Notes: a model not told the origin generated them from the sequence alone. 64,000 bases of DNA from Streptomyces omiyaensis (GCF_014650895.1 NZ_BMVV01000014.1:62001-126000); one strand, 5' to 3'. Positions 1 through 8,953 are shown, counted from the first letter of the stretch. Numbers and translations are program-made.

Positions 1-2
1 TG

Positions 3-194
3 CAGGCCGCCGGCATCCCCATCGCCTCCAGCCTCGGCCGGCACACCAACGACCGCATGGTGTCCTTCTACGCCCAGGCCCCCGGCGGCTTCCAGGTCGA
101 GTACGGCTGGGACGGCCTGGTCGTCGACCCCGCCACCTGGGTCGCCAAGGAGATCACCGCCGACAGCGTCTGGGGCCACCAGTGGAACGGCTGA
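3..194 (+). CDS. hsaC: Extradiol ring-cleavage dioxygenase, 3' end only (HsaC/BphC type)
   Basis: Only the last 63 codons are in the window; the gene enters from the left edge, reading in frame from base 3 to a TGA. The visible tail has the metal-binding C-terminal region of type I extradiol dioxygenases: LGRHTNDRMVSFY, then PGGFQVEYGW, ending in VWGHQWNG. From memory this closely follows the C-terminus of mycobacterial HsaC, which opens the catecholic A ring of 3,4-DHSA during steroid degradation. The glutamate in the VEYG stretch would be the third Fe(II) ligand. The next gene starts 13 bases before this stop, so the two are probably translationally coupled. A biphenyl-type 2,3-diol dioxygenase is the main alternative. 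Family is fairly certain; the steroid substrate is inferred from the neighbours. Confidence 0.82.
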   Translation, partial: QAAGIPIASSLGRHTNDRMVSFYAQAPGGFQVEYGWDGLVVDPATWVAKEITADSVWGHQWNG

Positions 195-664
195 TCGACC
201 CCGCGGTCTTCCGGGACGTCCTCGGCCGCTTCGCCAGCGGCATCACCGTGGTGGCGGCGCTCGACGACGGCGAACCCGCCGGCTTCGCCTGCCAGTCCTT
301 CGCCTCCCTCTCCCTCGACCCCCCGCTCGTCATGCTCGCCGTCGGCAGGTCCTCCACCAGCTGGCCGAGGATCCAGCGGGCCGGCCGCTTCTGCGTCAAC
401 ATCCTCGCCGAGGACCAGCGCACCACCTGCGCCGCCCTCGGCCGCAGCGGCCCCGACAAGTTCGCCGGGGTGCCCTGGAGCGCCGGCGACCACGGCACCG
501 TGCGGATCGACGGGGCGCTCGCCTTCGTCGAGTGCGAACTGCACGAGGTGTACGAGGCGGGCGACCACCACCTCGTCACCGCCCACGTCGTCGCGCTCGA
601 CGCCGGCGAGGACCGCGGACCGCTGCTCTACTACCGCAGCCGCTACGCCGTCGGGGCCTTCTGA
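182..664 (+). CDS. hsaB: Flavin reductase component of a two-component monooxygenase (HsaB-like)
   Basis: This 160-residue protein has the flavin_reductase fold. The marks are FASGITVV near the N-terminus, GFACQSFASLSLDPPLV around residues 35-50, GRFCVNILAEDQ around 75-85 and PDKFAGVPW. These match HsaB, which supplies reduced FMN to the HsaA hydroxylase that makes the catechol cleaved by HsaC. The GTG start at 182 overlaps the preceding dioxygenase by 13 bases, and the stop overlaps the next ATG in an ATGA. No HsaA oxygenase is visible; it may lie to the left of the window. The protein is slightly shorter than mycobacterial HsaB because it lacks the C-terminal tail. Confidence 0.8.
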   Translation: MERLIDPAVFRDVLGRFASGITVVAALDDGEPAGFACQSFASLSLDPPLVMLAVGRSSTSWPRIQRAGRFCVNILAEDQRTTCAALGRSGPDKFAGVPWSAGDHGTVRIDGALAFVECELHEVYEAGDHHLVTAHVVALDAGEDRGPLLYYRSRYAVGAF

Positions 665-1533
665 TGCCGATCGACCCGCGGCGGGCCACGGCCGCGCCCC
701 CGGTGCGGACCGAGGTCGTCTGGGACGACCACGCCGTGCGCCTGTACCACCTGGCGCTCGGCGCGGGCGTCCCCGAGACCGACCCGCGCGAACTGCGGTA
801 CGTGTACGAGGGCCACCCGGACGGCCTCCGGCCCCTGCCCACCTTCGGCGTCGTCGCCGGCGGCACCGGGGGCGTCGGCTTCCAGGTCTTCGACCTGCCC
901 GGCGTCGACGTCGACCTGGCGCACGTCCTCCACGGCGGCCAGGAGATCACCGTGCACCGCCCGCTGCCCGCCGCCGCCCGCGCCACCGCCGTCACCCGGC
1001 TGACGGACGTGCACGACAAGGGCAGCGGAGCCGTCCTCGTCCAGGAGTCCGTCCTCCTCGGCGAGGACGGCGCCCCCCTCCTCACCCAGCGCAACCGGAT
1101 CTTCGTCCGCGGCGAGGGCGGTTTCGGCGGCGACCGCGGTCCCTCCGACCGCCTCCCCGCCCCCGCGCGGGAGCCCGACCTCGTCGTCGAGCTCCCCACC
1201 CTCGGCCGGCAGGCCCTGCTCTACCGCCTCACCGGGGACCACAACCCCCTCCACGCCGACCCCGCCACCGCCCGCCGGGCCGGCTACGACCGGCCGATCC
1301 TGCACGGCCTGTGCACCTTCGGCATGGCCGTCAAGGCGGTCACCGACCGCCTCCTCGACGGCGACCCCACCGCCGTCACCGGCTGCCGCACCCGCTTCGC
1401 CGGGGTCTTCTTCCCCGGCGAGACGCTCCGGCTGCGGGTCTGGCACACCGCCGGCGGACACCGGCTCACCGCCACCGCCGCGGACCGCGACGACGCCCCC
1501 GTCCTCACCGACGCCCTCGTCACCACCCGCTGA
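664..1533 (+). CDS. MaoC-family (R)-specific enoyl-CoA hydratase
   Basis: A 289-residue double hot-dog protein. The C-terminal half carries the MaoC/hydratase-2 signature: YRLTGDHNPLHADPATA at about residues 190-206, with the catalytic Asp and His of the D-x4-H type motif, followed by RPILHGLCTFGMA. The N-terminal half (GHPDGLRPLPTFGVV) is the substrate-binding hot dog. Such proteins hydrate trans-2-enoyl-CoA in beta-oxidation and resemble the hydratase module of peroxisomal MFE-2 and the actinobacterial Hsd4B-type proteins used on sterol side chains. The ATG overlaps the previous stop (ATGA), so it sits in the steroid-like operon. The CoA-ester substrate is unknown; side-chain or propionate-ring oxidation is the natural guess. 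Confidence 0.85.
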   Translation: MPIDPRRATAAPPVRTEVVWDDHAVRLYHLALGAGVPETDPRELRYVYEGHPDGLRPLPTFGVVAGGTGGVGFQVFDLPGVDVDLAHVLHGGQEITVHRPLPAAARATAVTRLTDVHDKGSGAVLVQESVLLGEDGAPLLTQRNRIFVRGEGGFGGDRGPSDRLPAPAREPDLVVELPTLGRQALLYRLTGDHNPLHADPATARRAGYDRPILHGLCTFGMAVKAVTDRLLDGDPTAVTGCRTRFAGVFFPGETLRLRVWHTAGGHRLTATAADRDDAPVLTDALVTTR

Positions 1534-1574
1534 ACCGGCCCGCGCCGGACCCCGATCCCCGAGGGAGAAACGCG

Positions 1575-3245
1575 ATGAACAGCACCTGGGACCACACCTA
1601 CGACGTGGTCGTGGTCGGCTCCGGCGCCGCCGGCATGGCCGCGGCCCTCACCGCCCGGCTGCGCGGCCTCACCGCCCTGGTGGTGGAGAAGACCGACGCC
1701 TACGGAGGCTCCACCGCCCTGTCCGGCGGCGCCATCTGGGTCCCCGGCAACCTCCACCTGGACGCCGCCGGACTCGGCGACACCCCGGAGAAGGCACGCG
1801 CCTACCTGGACGCCACCGTCGGCGACCGCGTCACCGACGCCCGCAAGGACGCCTACGTGCGGTACGGCCCGCGCATGGTCCGGGAGTTCCACGACCGCAC
1901 CGACGTCCGCTTCGTCTACACCCCCGGCTACTCCGACTACTACCCGGAGCGCCTCGGCGGCTACCCGCAGGGCCGCTCCGTCGAGCCCGAGGTCTTCGAC
2001 TTCACGCGGCTCGCCCCGGAGCGGCGCGCCACCATGCGGCGCGCCGGACTCCCCACGTACGGGATGACCATCACCTCCAGGGACTTCCACGACCTCAACA
2101 TGGTCGGCCGCACCTGGGCCGGCCGGCGCACCGCCCTCAAGGTCGGCGCCCGCGCCGCCGGGGCCCTGCTCACCGGCCGCAAGCCGCTCGCCCTCGGCGA
2201 GGCGCTGATCGCCCGCATGCGCCACTCGCTCGACCGGCTCGGCGCCGAACTCTGGCTCTCCGCCCCGCTCACCGGGCTCGTCGAGGAGGACGGCCGGGTC
2301 ACCGGCGTCCGCGTGCGCCGGGACGGGCGCGACCTCGCCGTCCGGGCCACCGGCGGCGTGGTCCTCGCCTCCGGCGGCTTCTCCCACGACCAGGCCCTCC
2401 GCGAGAAGTACCTGCCGGGCCCCACCTCCACCGAATGGAGCGCCGCCGCCGAGGGCCAGACCGGCGACGCCCTGGGACCCGCCCTCGCCCTCGGCGCCGC
2501 CGTCGACCTGATGGACCGGGTGTGGGGCGCGCCGACCGTCGTGCCCCCCGGCGACCGGCCGTTCTTCCTCGTCGCCGACCGGGGCATCCCCGGCATGGTG
2601 ATCGTCGACTCGGCGGGAGAGCGGTACGCCAACGAGGCGGCCCCCTACCACGAGTTCGTCGACGCCATGTACGCCCACCAGGCCCGCGGCGGGGCCACCG
2701 CCGTACCGTCCTGGTTGATCCTCGACGCCACCGCGAAGTCCCGGTACATCTTCATGGGCCTCTTCCCGGGACAGGCTTTCCCCCGGGCGTGGCGGGAGAG
2801 CGGCTTCGTCAAGCGGGCCGCGACCGTCGAGGAACTGGCACCGCTGATCGGCGCCGCCCCCGAGCGGCTGCGCGCCACCGTGGACCGGTTCAACGGCTTC
2901 GCCCGGGCGGGCCGGGACGAGGACTTCCACCGCGGCGACAGCGTCTACGACCGCTACTACGGCGACCCGACCCTGGCCAACCCCAACCTGGCGCCGCTGG
3001 AGAAGGGCCCCTTCCACGCGGTCCCCGTCCACCCCGGCGACATCGGCACCAAGGGCGGCCTCGTCACCGACGCCGCCGCCCGGGTCGTCCGCGAGGACGG
3101 CTCGGCCATCCCGGGCCTGTACGCCTCCGGCAACGTCTCCTCCGCCGTCATGGGCGCGACCTACCCGGGGCCCGGCGCGACCATCGGCCCCGCCATGACC
3201 TTCAGCTGGCTGGCCGTCAACGACATCGCCGGAGCGCGCGCGTGA
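1575..3245 (+). CDS. kstD: 3-ketosteroid delta1-dehydrogenase-type FAD protein
   Basis: A 556-residue FAD-binding oxidoreductase. The N-terminus has the dinucleotide-binding motif GSGAAG (residues 15-20) and a following VVEK. Features expected of KstD, which introduces the C1-C2 double bond of the steroid A ring, include SDYYPE in the position of the first active-site Tyr, AAPYHEF in the middle and the C-terminal ATYPGPGATIGPAMTF with its catalytic Tyr and Gly. The ATG follows a GGGAG Shine-Dalgarno, and the stop overlaps the GTG of the next gene. The related 4-keto or 3-ketosteroid Delta4(5alpha)-dehydrogenases share this fold, so the exact regiochemistry is not proven. The presence of hsaBC-like genes favours steroid catabolism. 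Confidence 0.85.
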   Translation: MNSTWDHTYDVVVVGSGAAGMAAALTARLRGLTALVVEKTDAYGGSTALSGGAIWVPGNLHLDAAGLGDTPEKARAYLDATVGDRVTDARKDAYVRYGPRMVREFHDRTDVRFVYTPGYSDYYPERLGGYPQGRSVEPEVFDFTRLAPERRATMRRAGLPTYGMTITSRDFHDLNMVGRTWAGRRTALKVGARAAGALLTGRKPLALGEALIARMRHSLDRLGAELWLSAPLTGLVEEDGRVTGVRVRRDGRDLAVRATGGVVLASGGFSHDQALREKYLPGPTSTEWSAAAEGQTGDALGPALALGAAVDLMDRVWGAPTVVPPGDRPFFLVADRGIPGMVIVDSAGERYANEAAPYHEFVDAMYAHQARGGATAVPSWLILDATAKSRYIFMGLFPGQAFPRAWRESGFVKRAATVEELAPLIGAAPERLRATVDRFNGFARAGRDEDFHRGDSVYDRYYGDPTLANPNLAPLEKGPFHAVPVHPGDIGTKGGLVTDAAARVVREDGSAIPGLYASGNVSSAVMGATYPGPGATIGPAMTFSWLAVNDIAGARA

Positions 3246-4030
3246 CCGGCCCGGCCGCGGACGCCCTGCGCGACCGGACCGTCGTCGTCACCGGCGGCGC
3301 CCGCGGCCTGGGCGCGGCGACCGCCCGCGCCGCGGCGGCGGCGGGGGCCCGGGTGCTGGTCACGGACCTCCTGGAGGAGGAGGGCCGCGCGCTCGCCGGG
3401 GAGCTCGGCGACCGCGCCCGCTTCGCCCGGCACGACGTCACCTCCGAGGACGACTGGCACGCGGTCGTGGCGCTCGCGTCGGCCGCGTACGGACGGATCG
3501 ACGGCCTCGTCAACAATGCCGGGATCTCCGGCGGTTCGCATGCCCTGGAGGAACAGACGGCGGAGGACTTCCGGCGCGTCGTCGACGTCGACCTGACCGG
3601 GGTCTTCCTCGGGCTGCGGACCGTCGTCCCGGCGCTGCGGGCGAACGGCGGCGGCTCCGTCGTCAACGTCTCCTCCGCCGCCGGCCTCATGGGCCTGGCC
3701 CGCACCGCCGGATACGGCGCGGCCAAGTGGGGCGTCCGGGGGCTCACCAGGACCGCCGCCGTGGAACTCGCCGCCGACCGGATCCGCGTCAACTCCGTCC
3801 ACCCCGGCATGATCCACACCCCCATGACCGCCCACCTCGGCCTCCCGGACGGCACCGGCGGCTTCCCCGCCGCCCCCATGGGACGCGTCGGAGCACCGGA
3901 GGAGATCGCCCGGGCGGTCGTCTTCCTGCTCTCCGACGCCGCCTCGTACGTCACCGGCGCCGAGCTCGCCGTCGACGGCGGCTGGACCGCGGGACCCGCC
4001 CTCACGACCCCCCTCCGGGAGGACCGCTGA
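3242..4030 (+). CDS. SDR-family hydroxysteroid-type dehydrogenase
   Basis: A 262-residue classical short-chain dehydrogenase. It has the cofactor motif TGGARGLG near residues 18-25, the NNAG motif, the catalytic Ser in VNVSSAAG and the YGAAK Tyr-Lys pair. The C-terminal GAELAVDGGW is typical. An Asp after the second beta strand (VTDLLEEE) suggests preference for NAD(H). It starts with a GTG overlapping the kstD stop and ends on the ATG of the next SDR, so it is co-translated. Similarity to 3-alpha/20-beta-hydroxysteroid dehydrogenases is plausible, but SDR substrates cannot be assigned from sequence alone. Confidence 0.85.
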   Translation: MTGPAADALRDRTVVVTGGARGLGAATARAAAAAGARVLVTDLLEEEGRALAGELGDRARFARHDVTSEDDWHAVVALASAAYGRIDGLVNNAGISGGSHALEEQTAEDFRRVVDVDLTGVFLGLRTVVPALRANGGGSVVNVSSAAGLMGLARTAGYGAAKWGVRGLTRTAAVELAADRIRVNSVHPGMIHTPMTAHLGLPDGTGGFPAAPMGRVGAPEEIARAVVFLLSDAASYVTGAELAVDGGWTAGPALTTPLREDR

Positions 4031-4794
4031 TGCCCGTCGACCTCACCGGGAAGGTCGCGCTGATCACCGGCGCCGCCCGCGGCATGGGCGCGGCCGAGGC
4101 CCGCCTCTTCACCGCCCTCGGCGCCCGCGTCGTCCTCACCGACGTGCGCGGGGCCGAGGGGGAGGAGACCGCCGCCGCGCTCGGCCCGGCCGCCCGCTTC
4201 GTCCGCCACGACGTCACCGACGAACCGTCCTGGGCCACCGCCGTGGCCGCCGCCCTCGACGCCTTCGGCCGGCTCGACGTCCTCGTCAACAACGCCGCCC
4301 TCTACTCGACCTCCCCGATCGTGGACGAGGACCCGGCCCGCCTGGACGCCCTCCTCCGGGTCAACCTCGCGGGCCCCTTCCTCGGCATCCGCGCCGCGGC
4401 CCCGGCGATCCGGGAGAGCGGCGGCGGCTCCGTCGTCAACATCTCCTCCCAGGCCGGCCTCCAGGGCATCTGGGGCCACGGCGCCTACGGCGCCGCCAAG
4501 TGGGGGCTGCGCGGGCTGACGAGGACGGCCGCCCTCGAACTCGGCCCGGACGGCATCCGGGTCAACTCCGTCCACCCGGGCGCCATCGCCACCGCCATGA
4601 CCGCCCACCTCGGCACCGGCCGCCACCCCGGCGCCCCGCTCGGCAGGGTGGGGGAGCCCGAGGAGGTCGCCCGGCTCGTCGCCTTCCTCGCCTCCGACGA
4701 GTCCTCCTACCTCTCCGGCGCCGAACTCGCCGTCGACGGCGGCGCGTCCGCAGGCCGCATGCCCCTCCTCCCCGGGAAGGAGACCGACGCGTGA
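4030..4794 (+). CDS. Second SDR-family dehydrogenase
   Basis: A 254-residue classical SDR, clearly paralogous to its upstream neighbour. It has TGAARGMG (cofactor loop), VLTDV (Asp, NAD preference), VNNAA, VNISSQAG and YGAAKWGLRGLTR with the Tyr-x3-Lys pair, and ends in a GAELAVDGG segment. The two tandem SDRs share long stretches such as the region after the active-site Lys, suggesting local duplication. It is coupled through ATGA at its start and GTGA at its end. A role in oxidising or reducing steroid hydroxyl/keto groups is inferred only from context. Confidence 0.85.
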   Translation: MPVDLTGKVALITGAARGMGAAEARLFTALGARVVLTDVRGAEGEETAAALGPAARFVRHDVTDEPSWATAVAAALDAFGRLDVLVNNAALYSTSPIVDEDPARLDALLRVNLAGPFLGIRAAAPAIRESGGGSVVNISSQAGLQGIWGHGAYGAAKWGLRGLTRTAALELGPDGIRVNSVHPGAIATAMTAHLGTGRHPGAPLGRVGEPEEVARLVAFLASDESSYLSGAELAVDGGASAGRMPLLPGKETDA

Positions 4795-5705
4795 CCCTCC
4801 CCGCCCCCGAGGTCAGGGACCTCATCGACCGGGCCGCCGCGCAGTTCCCCCCGATCGGCACCACGATGACCGACATCGCCGACGTCCGCGCCTTCTTCGC
4901 CGCCCGCCCCGGGCCCGCCGCGCCCCCGCTCCCGGTCGCCCGCGTCACCGACCGCGACGCCGACGGCGTCCCCGTCCGGGTCTACGAGGGCACCACCCGG
5001 CCCGACGCCCCCGTGGTCCTCTTCTGCCACGGCGGCGGCTTCGTCCTGTGCGACCTCGACAGCCACGACGCCTTCTGCCGGAGCATCGCCGCCGCCACCG
5101 GCGCCACCGTCGTCGCGGCGGACTACCGGCGCGCCCCCGAGCACCCCTTCCCCGCCGCCCCCGAGGACGCCCACACCGCCCTGCGGTGGGCCGCCCGGAC
5201 CCACCCGGGCCGCCGGCTCGCCGTCGCCGGGGACAGCGCGGGCGCCCACCTCGCCACCGTCCTCGCCCTGCTCGCCCGCGACCGCGGCGGCCCCCGGATC
5301 GCCTTCCAGGCCCTCTACTACCCGATGCTGGACCCCACCCGCTCCCGCCCCTCCCACCGGGAGAACGCCCAGGGCTACTTCCTCACCGCCGACCACCTGC
5401 GCTGGTACTGGGACGCCTACCTGCCCGACCCGGCGGACCGCACCCACCCCCACGCGTCCCCGCTCGCCCACGCCGACCTCGCCGGCCTCCCGCCGGCCCA
5501 CGTCGTCACCGCCGGACTCGACCCGCTGCGGGACGACGGGATCGCGTACGCCGGGGCGCTCGCCGCCGCCGGCGTGGCCGTGGAGCACCACCACCATCCG
5601 GGCATGTTCCACGGCTTCCTCTCCATGGCCGGCGACCTCCCCGAGGGCGCGGCGGCCCGCGACCGCGCCTTCGCCGTCCTGCGCGCCGCGCTCGCCCCCT
5701 CCTGA
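4791..5705 (+). CDS. HSL-family alpha/beta-hydrolase (esterase)
   Basis: A 304-residue hormone-sensitive-lipase-type hydrolase. It shows the oxyanion-hole HGGG at residues 80-83, the nucleophile elbow GDSAG at 147-151 (Ser149), the acid in GLDPLRDDG and the catalytic His in GMFHGF. DYRRAPEHPFPA is the conserved family IV loop. There is no signal peptide, so it acts in the cytoplasm. It is the last gene of the coupled operon (GTGA overlap at its start), and a 16-bp hairpin follows directly. It might cleave the ester formed by the neighbouring Baeyer-Villiger monooxygenase, a common pairing, but this is inference. Confidence 0.85.
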   Translation: MTLPAPEVRDLIDRAAAQFPPIGTTMTDIADVRAFFAARPGPAAPPLPVARVTDRDADGVPVRVYEGTTRPDAPVVLFCHGGGFVLCDLDSHDAFCRSIAAATGATVVAADYRRAPEHPFPAAPEDAHTALRWAARTHPGRRLAVAGDSAGAHLATVLALLARDRGGPRIAFQALYYPMLDPTRSRPSHRENAQGYFLTADHLRWYWDAYLPDPADRTHPHASPLAHADLAGLPPAHVVTAGLDPLRDDGIAYAGALAAAGVAVEHHHHPGMFHGFLSMAGDLPEGAAARDRAFAVLRAALAPS

Positions 5706-5719
5706 CCCGCCCCGCACCC

Positions 5720-5761
5720 GCGCCCCTCGCCCCCACCGACCGGCGGGGGCGAGGGGCGCGG
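5720..5761. terminator. Bidirectional hairpin between convergent operons
   Basis: A perfect 16-bp inverted repeat (arms 5720-5735 and 5746-5761, 10-nt loop) lies between the esterase stop and the convergent monooxygenase stop. There is no T-run, as is common in Streptomyces terminators. Confidence 0.8.
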
Positions 5762-5774
5762 TCCTGCCGTCGGG

Positions 5775-7394
5775 TCACGCCCCGATGAGGTCGAACCCCT
5801 CGTACCCCGACGCCGCCACCGCGGCGATGATCTCCCCGTACACCCCGAAGCCGCCGATGAACGGCATGAACACCCGCGGCTTGCCGGGGATGTTGGCGCC
5901 CTGGTACCAGGAGTCCGCCGCCGGGAAGAGGGTCGCCGCGGCCCGGTCGCGGCACTCCGCGACCCACCGCTCGACGGCCTCCGGACGGGCCTCGATCGCC
6001 CGGTGGCCGTGTGCGTCGAGGTGGCTCAGGCACTCCGCCAGCCAGTCGACGTGCTGCTCGGCGCAGAGCACCACGTTGGCCATGACGGACGGGCTGCCGG
6101 CCCCGGTCAGACTGAACAGGTTCGGGAAGCCGTCCACCCCCAGGCCCAGGTACGTCCGGGGGCCGGCGGCCCAGTCGTCCTTCAGCAGGCGTCCGCCGCG
6201 CCCCCGCACCTCGATCCGGTCCAGCGCGCCCGTCATCGCGTCGAAGCCGGTGGCGAAGACCAGGGCGTCCAGTTCCACCAGGGTCCCGTCGGCCAGCACG
6301 ACCCCACGGGCCTCGATCCGCTCGATCGGGTTCCCGCGCAGGCCGACCAGGTCCACGTCGGGGCGGTTGAAGGTCGTGTAGTAGTCCGAGTCCGTGACGA
6401 TCCGCTTGGTGCCGATCGGGTGGTCGACGGGGACGAGCAGGTCGGCGACGGCCGGGTCCTCGACGAGCCCCCGGACCTTCTCCTCCCAGAACGCCCGGGC
6501 CGCGTCGTTGGCCGCCCGGTCGGTGAGCTGGTCCGGGAAGGTCTTGGAGTAGAGCACCCCGCCGAGCCGCCAGCGCTCCTCGAACGCCTCCCGCCGCTCC
6601 TCCTCGGAGACCTCGAAGGTCCCCGACGCGTGGGTCCGGTGCGGCGAGCCGCCGCCGCTGAGCCGCGAGAGCCGGCGCCGCTCGGCGTAGCCCGCCTTCT
6701 GCCGGGTCCGGGTCTCCTCGTCCAGCGGGCGGTTGCCGGCCGGGACGCTGTAGTTGGCGCTGCGCTGGAAGACCGTCAGCCGCGCGGCCCGCTCGGCGAT
6801 GAGCGGGACCGCCTGGATGCCGGACGAGCCGGTCCCGACGACGCCGACGCGCAGTCCCGTGAAGTCGACGCCCTCGTGCGGCCACGCCCCGGTGTGGTGG
6901 ACGCTCCCGGCGAACTCGGCCGCGCCCGGGATGTCCGGCCGGTGCGCGGCGGAGAGGCAGCCGACGGCGAAGACGCAGAAGCGGGCCGACACCGTCTCGC
7001 CCCGGTCCGTGCGGACCGTCCAGGTCAGCGTGGTCTCGTCGAGCTCGGCCGAGACGACCGAGGTCGAGAAGGAGTAGCTGCGGCGCAGGTCGTGGCGGTC
7101 GGCGACGTGGTCGAGGTAGCGCAGGATCTCGGGCTGGGTGGCGTACCGCTCGCTCCAGTCCCACTCCTGCTGGAGCTCCTCGTCGAAGGAGTAGGAGTAG
7201 TCCACGGACTCGACGTCGCAGCGGGCGCCCGGGTAGCGGTTCCAGTACCAGACGCCGCCCACGCCGTCCCCGCGCTCGAAGCCCCGCACGCGGTGGCCGA
7301 GCCCGCGCAGCCGGTGCACCGCGTACAGGCCGGTGACACCCGCCCCGACGACGATCACATCGGTGTCGGTGGGTGCGGTGGTGCTGTCGTTCAC
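5775..7394 (-). CDS. Baeyer-Villiger flavin monooxygenase (cyclohexanone/steroid monooxygenase type)
   Basis: A 539-residue class B flavoprotein. It has an FAD Rossmann motif GAGVTG at residues 17-22, the Baeyer-Villiger fingerprint F-x-G-x3-H-x3-W (FAGSVHHTGAW) near residue 160 and a second NADPH Rossmann motif GTGSSG near 180, followed by the FATGFDAMTG motif. Such enzymes insert oxygen next to ketones and include cyclohexanone, phenylacetone and steroid (C17 ketone) monooxygenases. The GTG start at 7394 overlaps the stop of the upstream acyl-CoA ligase (GTGA), so both form one minus-strand transcript. A steroid ketone substrate is suggested by the convergent KstD operon but not shown. Confidence 0.87.
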   Translation of the reverse strand: MNDSTTAPTDTDVIVVGAGVTGLYAVHRLRGLGHRVRGFERGDGVGGVWYWNRYPGARCDVESVDYSYSFDEELQQEWDWSERYATQPEILRYLDHVADRHDLRRSYSFSTSVVSAELDETTLTWTVRTDRGETVSARFCVFAVGCLSAAHRPDIPGAAEFAGSVHHTGAWPHEGVDFTGLRVGVVGTGSSGIQAVPLIAERAARLTVFQRSANYSVPAGNRPLDEETRTRQKAGYAERRRLSRLSGGGSPHRTHASGTFEVSEEERREAFEERWRLGGVLYSKTFPDQLTDRAANDAARAFWEEKVRGLVEDPAVADLLVPVDHPIGTKRIVTDSDYYTTFNRPDVDLVGLRGNPIERIEARGVVLADGTLVELDALVFATGFDAMTGALDRIEVRGRGGRLLKDDWAAGPRTYLGLGVDGFPNLFSLTGAGSPSVMANVVLCAEQHVDWLAECLSHLDAHGHRAIEARPEAVERWVAECRDRAAATLFPAADSWYQGANIPGKPRVFMPFIGGFGVYGEIIAAVAASGYEGFDLIGA

Positions 7395-8953
7395 GATCGT
7401 GCTCCTCGTCCGGTGGTGGTGTTTCCCGCCCGCCGCCGCAGCTCTCCCTTGTCGACCTTGCCCGCCGCGTTGTGGGGGAGGGCGGGGAGCGGGTGGAAGG
7501 CGCGCGGGGTCTTGAAGTTGGCCAGCCGCTCGCGGGTGTACGCGGTGAGCTCCGCGCCGTCGATCCGGGCGCCGGCCACGGGCACGCAGTAGGCGACGCC
7601 GACCTCGCCGAGCCGTCCGTCCGGCGCGCCGACGACCGCCGCGTCCAGGACGGCCGGATGGGTCCGCAGGACCTGCTCGACCTCGGCCGGGTAGACGTTG
7701 AACCCGCCGACCACGAACATGTCCTTCAGCCGGTCGGTGATCCGCAGGAACCCCCGGGCGTCGAGCACGCCGACGTCGCCGGTGCGCAGCCAGCCGTCCG
7801 CGTCGACCGCCTCGGCGGTGGCGCCGGGGTCGTCGAGGTAGCCGCGCATGACGTGGAAGCCGCGGGTCAGGATCTCCCCGGGCTCGCCGGGCGGCGCGTC
7901 GACCCGCAGTTCGGTGCCCTCCAGCGCGGTGCCGGAGGTGTGGGCGAGCGTCTCCGGCGACTCGTGCGGCGGGCAGATCGCGACCACCCCCGTCGACTCG
8001 GTGAGGCCGTAGGCGGTGGAGACGTTCCGGGCGCCGAGGCGGGTCCTGATCTGCTCGATGAGGGCGGTCGGGATGTTCGCCGCGCCGGTGACCGCCATGC
8101 GCATCGCGCTCAGGTCGTACGCGGCCCGGTCCGGGTGGTGGAGGAGCGAGGTGAAGACGGTGGGCGCCCCGGTGAGGACCGAGATCCGCTCGTCCCGCAT
8201 CCGGCGCAGGACCGTCTCCGCGTCGAAGACCGGCTCGGGGACGATCGTCGCCCCGTGCATCAGGCAGGCGAGGACCCCCGCCTTGTAGCCGAAGGTGTGG
8301 AAGAACGGGTTGACCAGGAGGTGGCGGTCGCCGCGCCGCAGGGTGACCGTGCGGGCCCAGGCATCGTACACGCGCAGGTTCTGCCCGTGGGTGGCGGGGA
8401 CGCCCTTGGGCCGGCCGGTGGTGCCGGAGGTGAAGAGGACGTCGGCGGGGTCGTCGGGGCGCACGGCCCGCGAGCGGGCGAGCCGCTCGCCGGGCGCCAC
8501 CCGGTCCGCGCCGGCCAGGAAGTCCGGCCAGTCGCCGGAGTGCAGGGCCACCGTCCCGTCCAGGAGCGGGAGCTCCTCGCCGGACCCGGCCAGCAGCGCG
8601 CGGTAGTCCGTGCCCAGGAAGTCGTGCTCGGTGAAGAGCAGCCGGGTGCGGGAGCGGCGCAGGATGTCGGCCGTCTCGGCCGCCCGGTAGCGGGTGTTCA
8701 CCGGGACGAGGACCGCCCCGGCGGCCACCGCGCCGAGCGCGGCCACCACCCACCGGGCGCTGTTCGGCGCCCACACGGCGACCGCGTCGCCGGGCCGCAC
8801 CCCCCGCGCGATCACCGCCCGTGCCGCCTCGTCGACGCGGTCGCGCAGCTCCCGGAAGGTCCAGCGGTCCGCGCCGAAGACGAGGGCCTCCTCGCCGCCG
8901 TACGCCTCCGCGGCCCAGTCCGCGAGCCGGGCCAGAGTCCATGCGCCCCTCAT
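7391..8953 (-). CDS. fadD3: FadD3-like acyl-CoA synthetase
   Basis: A 520-residue adenylate-forming ligase. It has the P-loop TSGTTGRPKG near residue 170, AYGLTE, the GYLDDP stretch, TGDVG and the C-terminal Lys in NAAGKVDKGEL. NPFFHTFGYKAGVLACL and the FKTPR region closely resemble mycobacterial FadD3, which activates HIP, the C/D-ring propionate left after A/B-ring removal from steroids. The ATG at 8953 has a perfect AGGAGG Shine-Dalgarno. It is the first gene of a two-gene transcript with the monooxygenase. A general medium-chain or aryl acid ligase is the alternative. Confidence 0.78.
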   Translation of the reverse strand: MRGAWTLARLADWAAEAYGGEEALVFGADRWTFRELRDRVDEAARAVIARGVRPGDAVAVWAPNSARWVVAALGAVAAGAVLVPVNTRYRAAETADILRRSRTRLLFTEHDFLGTDYRALLAGSGEELPLLDGTVALHSGDWPDFLAGADRVAPGERLARSRAVRPDDPADVLFTSGTTGRPKGVPATHGQNLRVYDAWARTVTLRRGDRHLLVNPFFHTFGYKAGVLACLMHGATIVPEPVFDAETVLRRMRDERISVLTGAPTVFTSLLHHPDRAAYDLSAMRMAVTGAANIPTALIEQIRTRLGARNVSTAYGLTESTGVVAICPPHESPETLAHTSGTALEGTELRVDAPPGEPGEILTRGFHVMRGYLDDPGATAEAVDADGWLRTGDVGVLDARGFLRITDRLKDMFVVGGFNVYPAEVEQVLRTHPAVLDAAVVGAPDGRLGEVGVAYCVPVAGARIDGAELTAYTRERLANFKTPRAFHPLPALPHNAAGKVDKGELRRRAGNTTTGRGARS

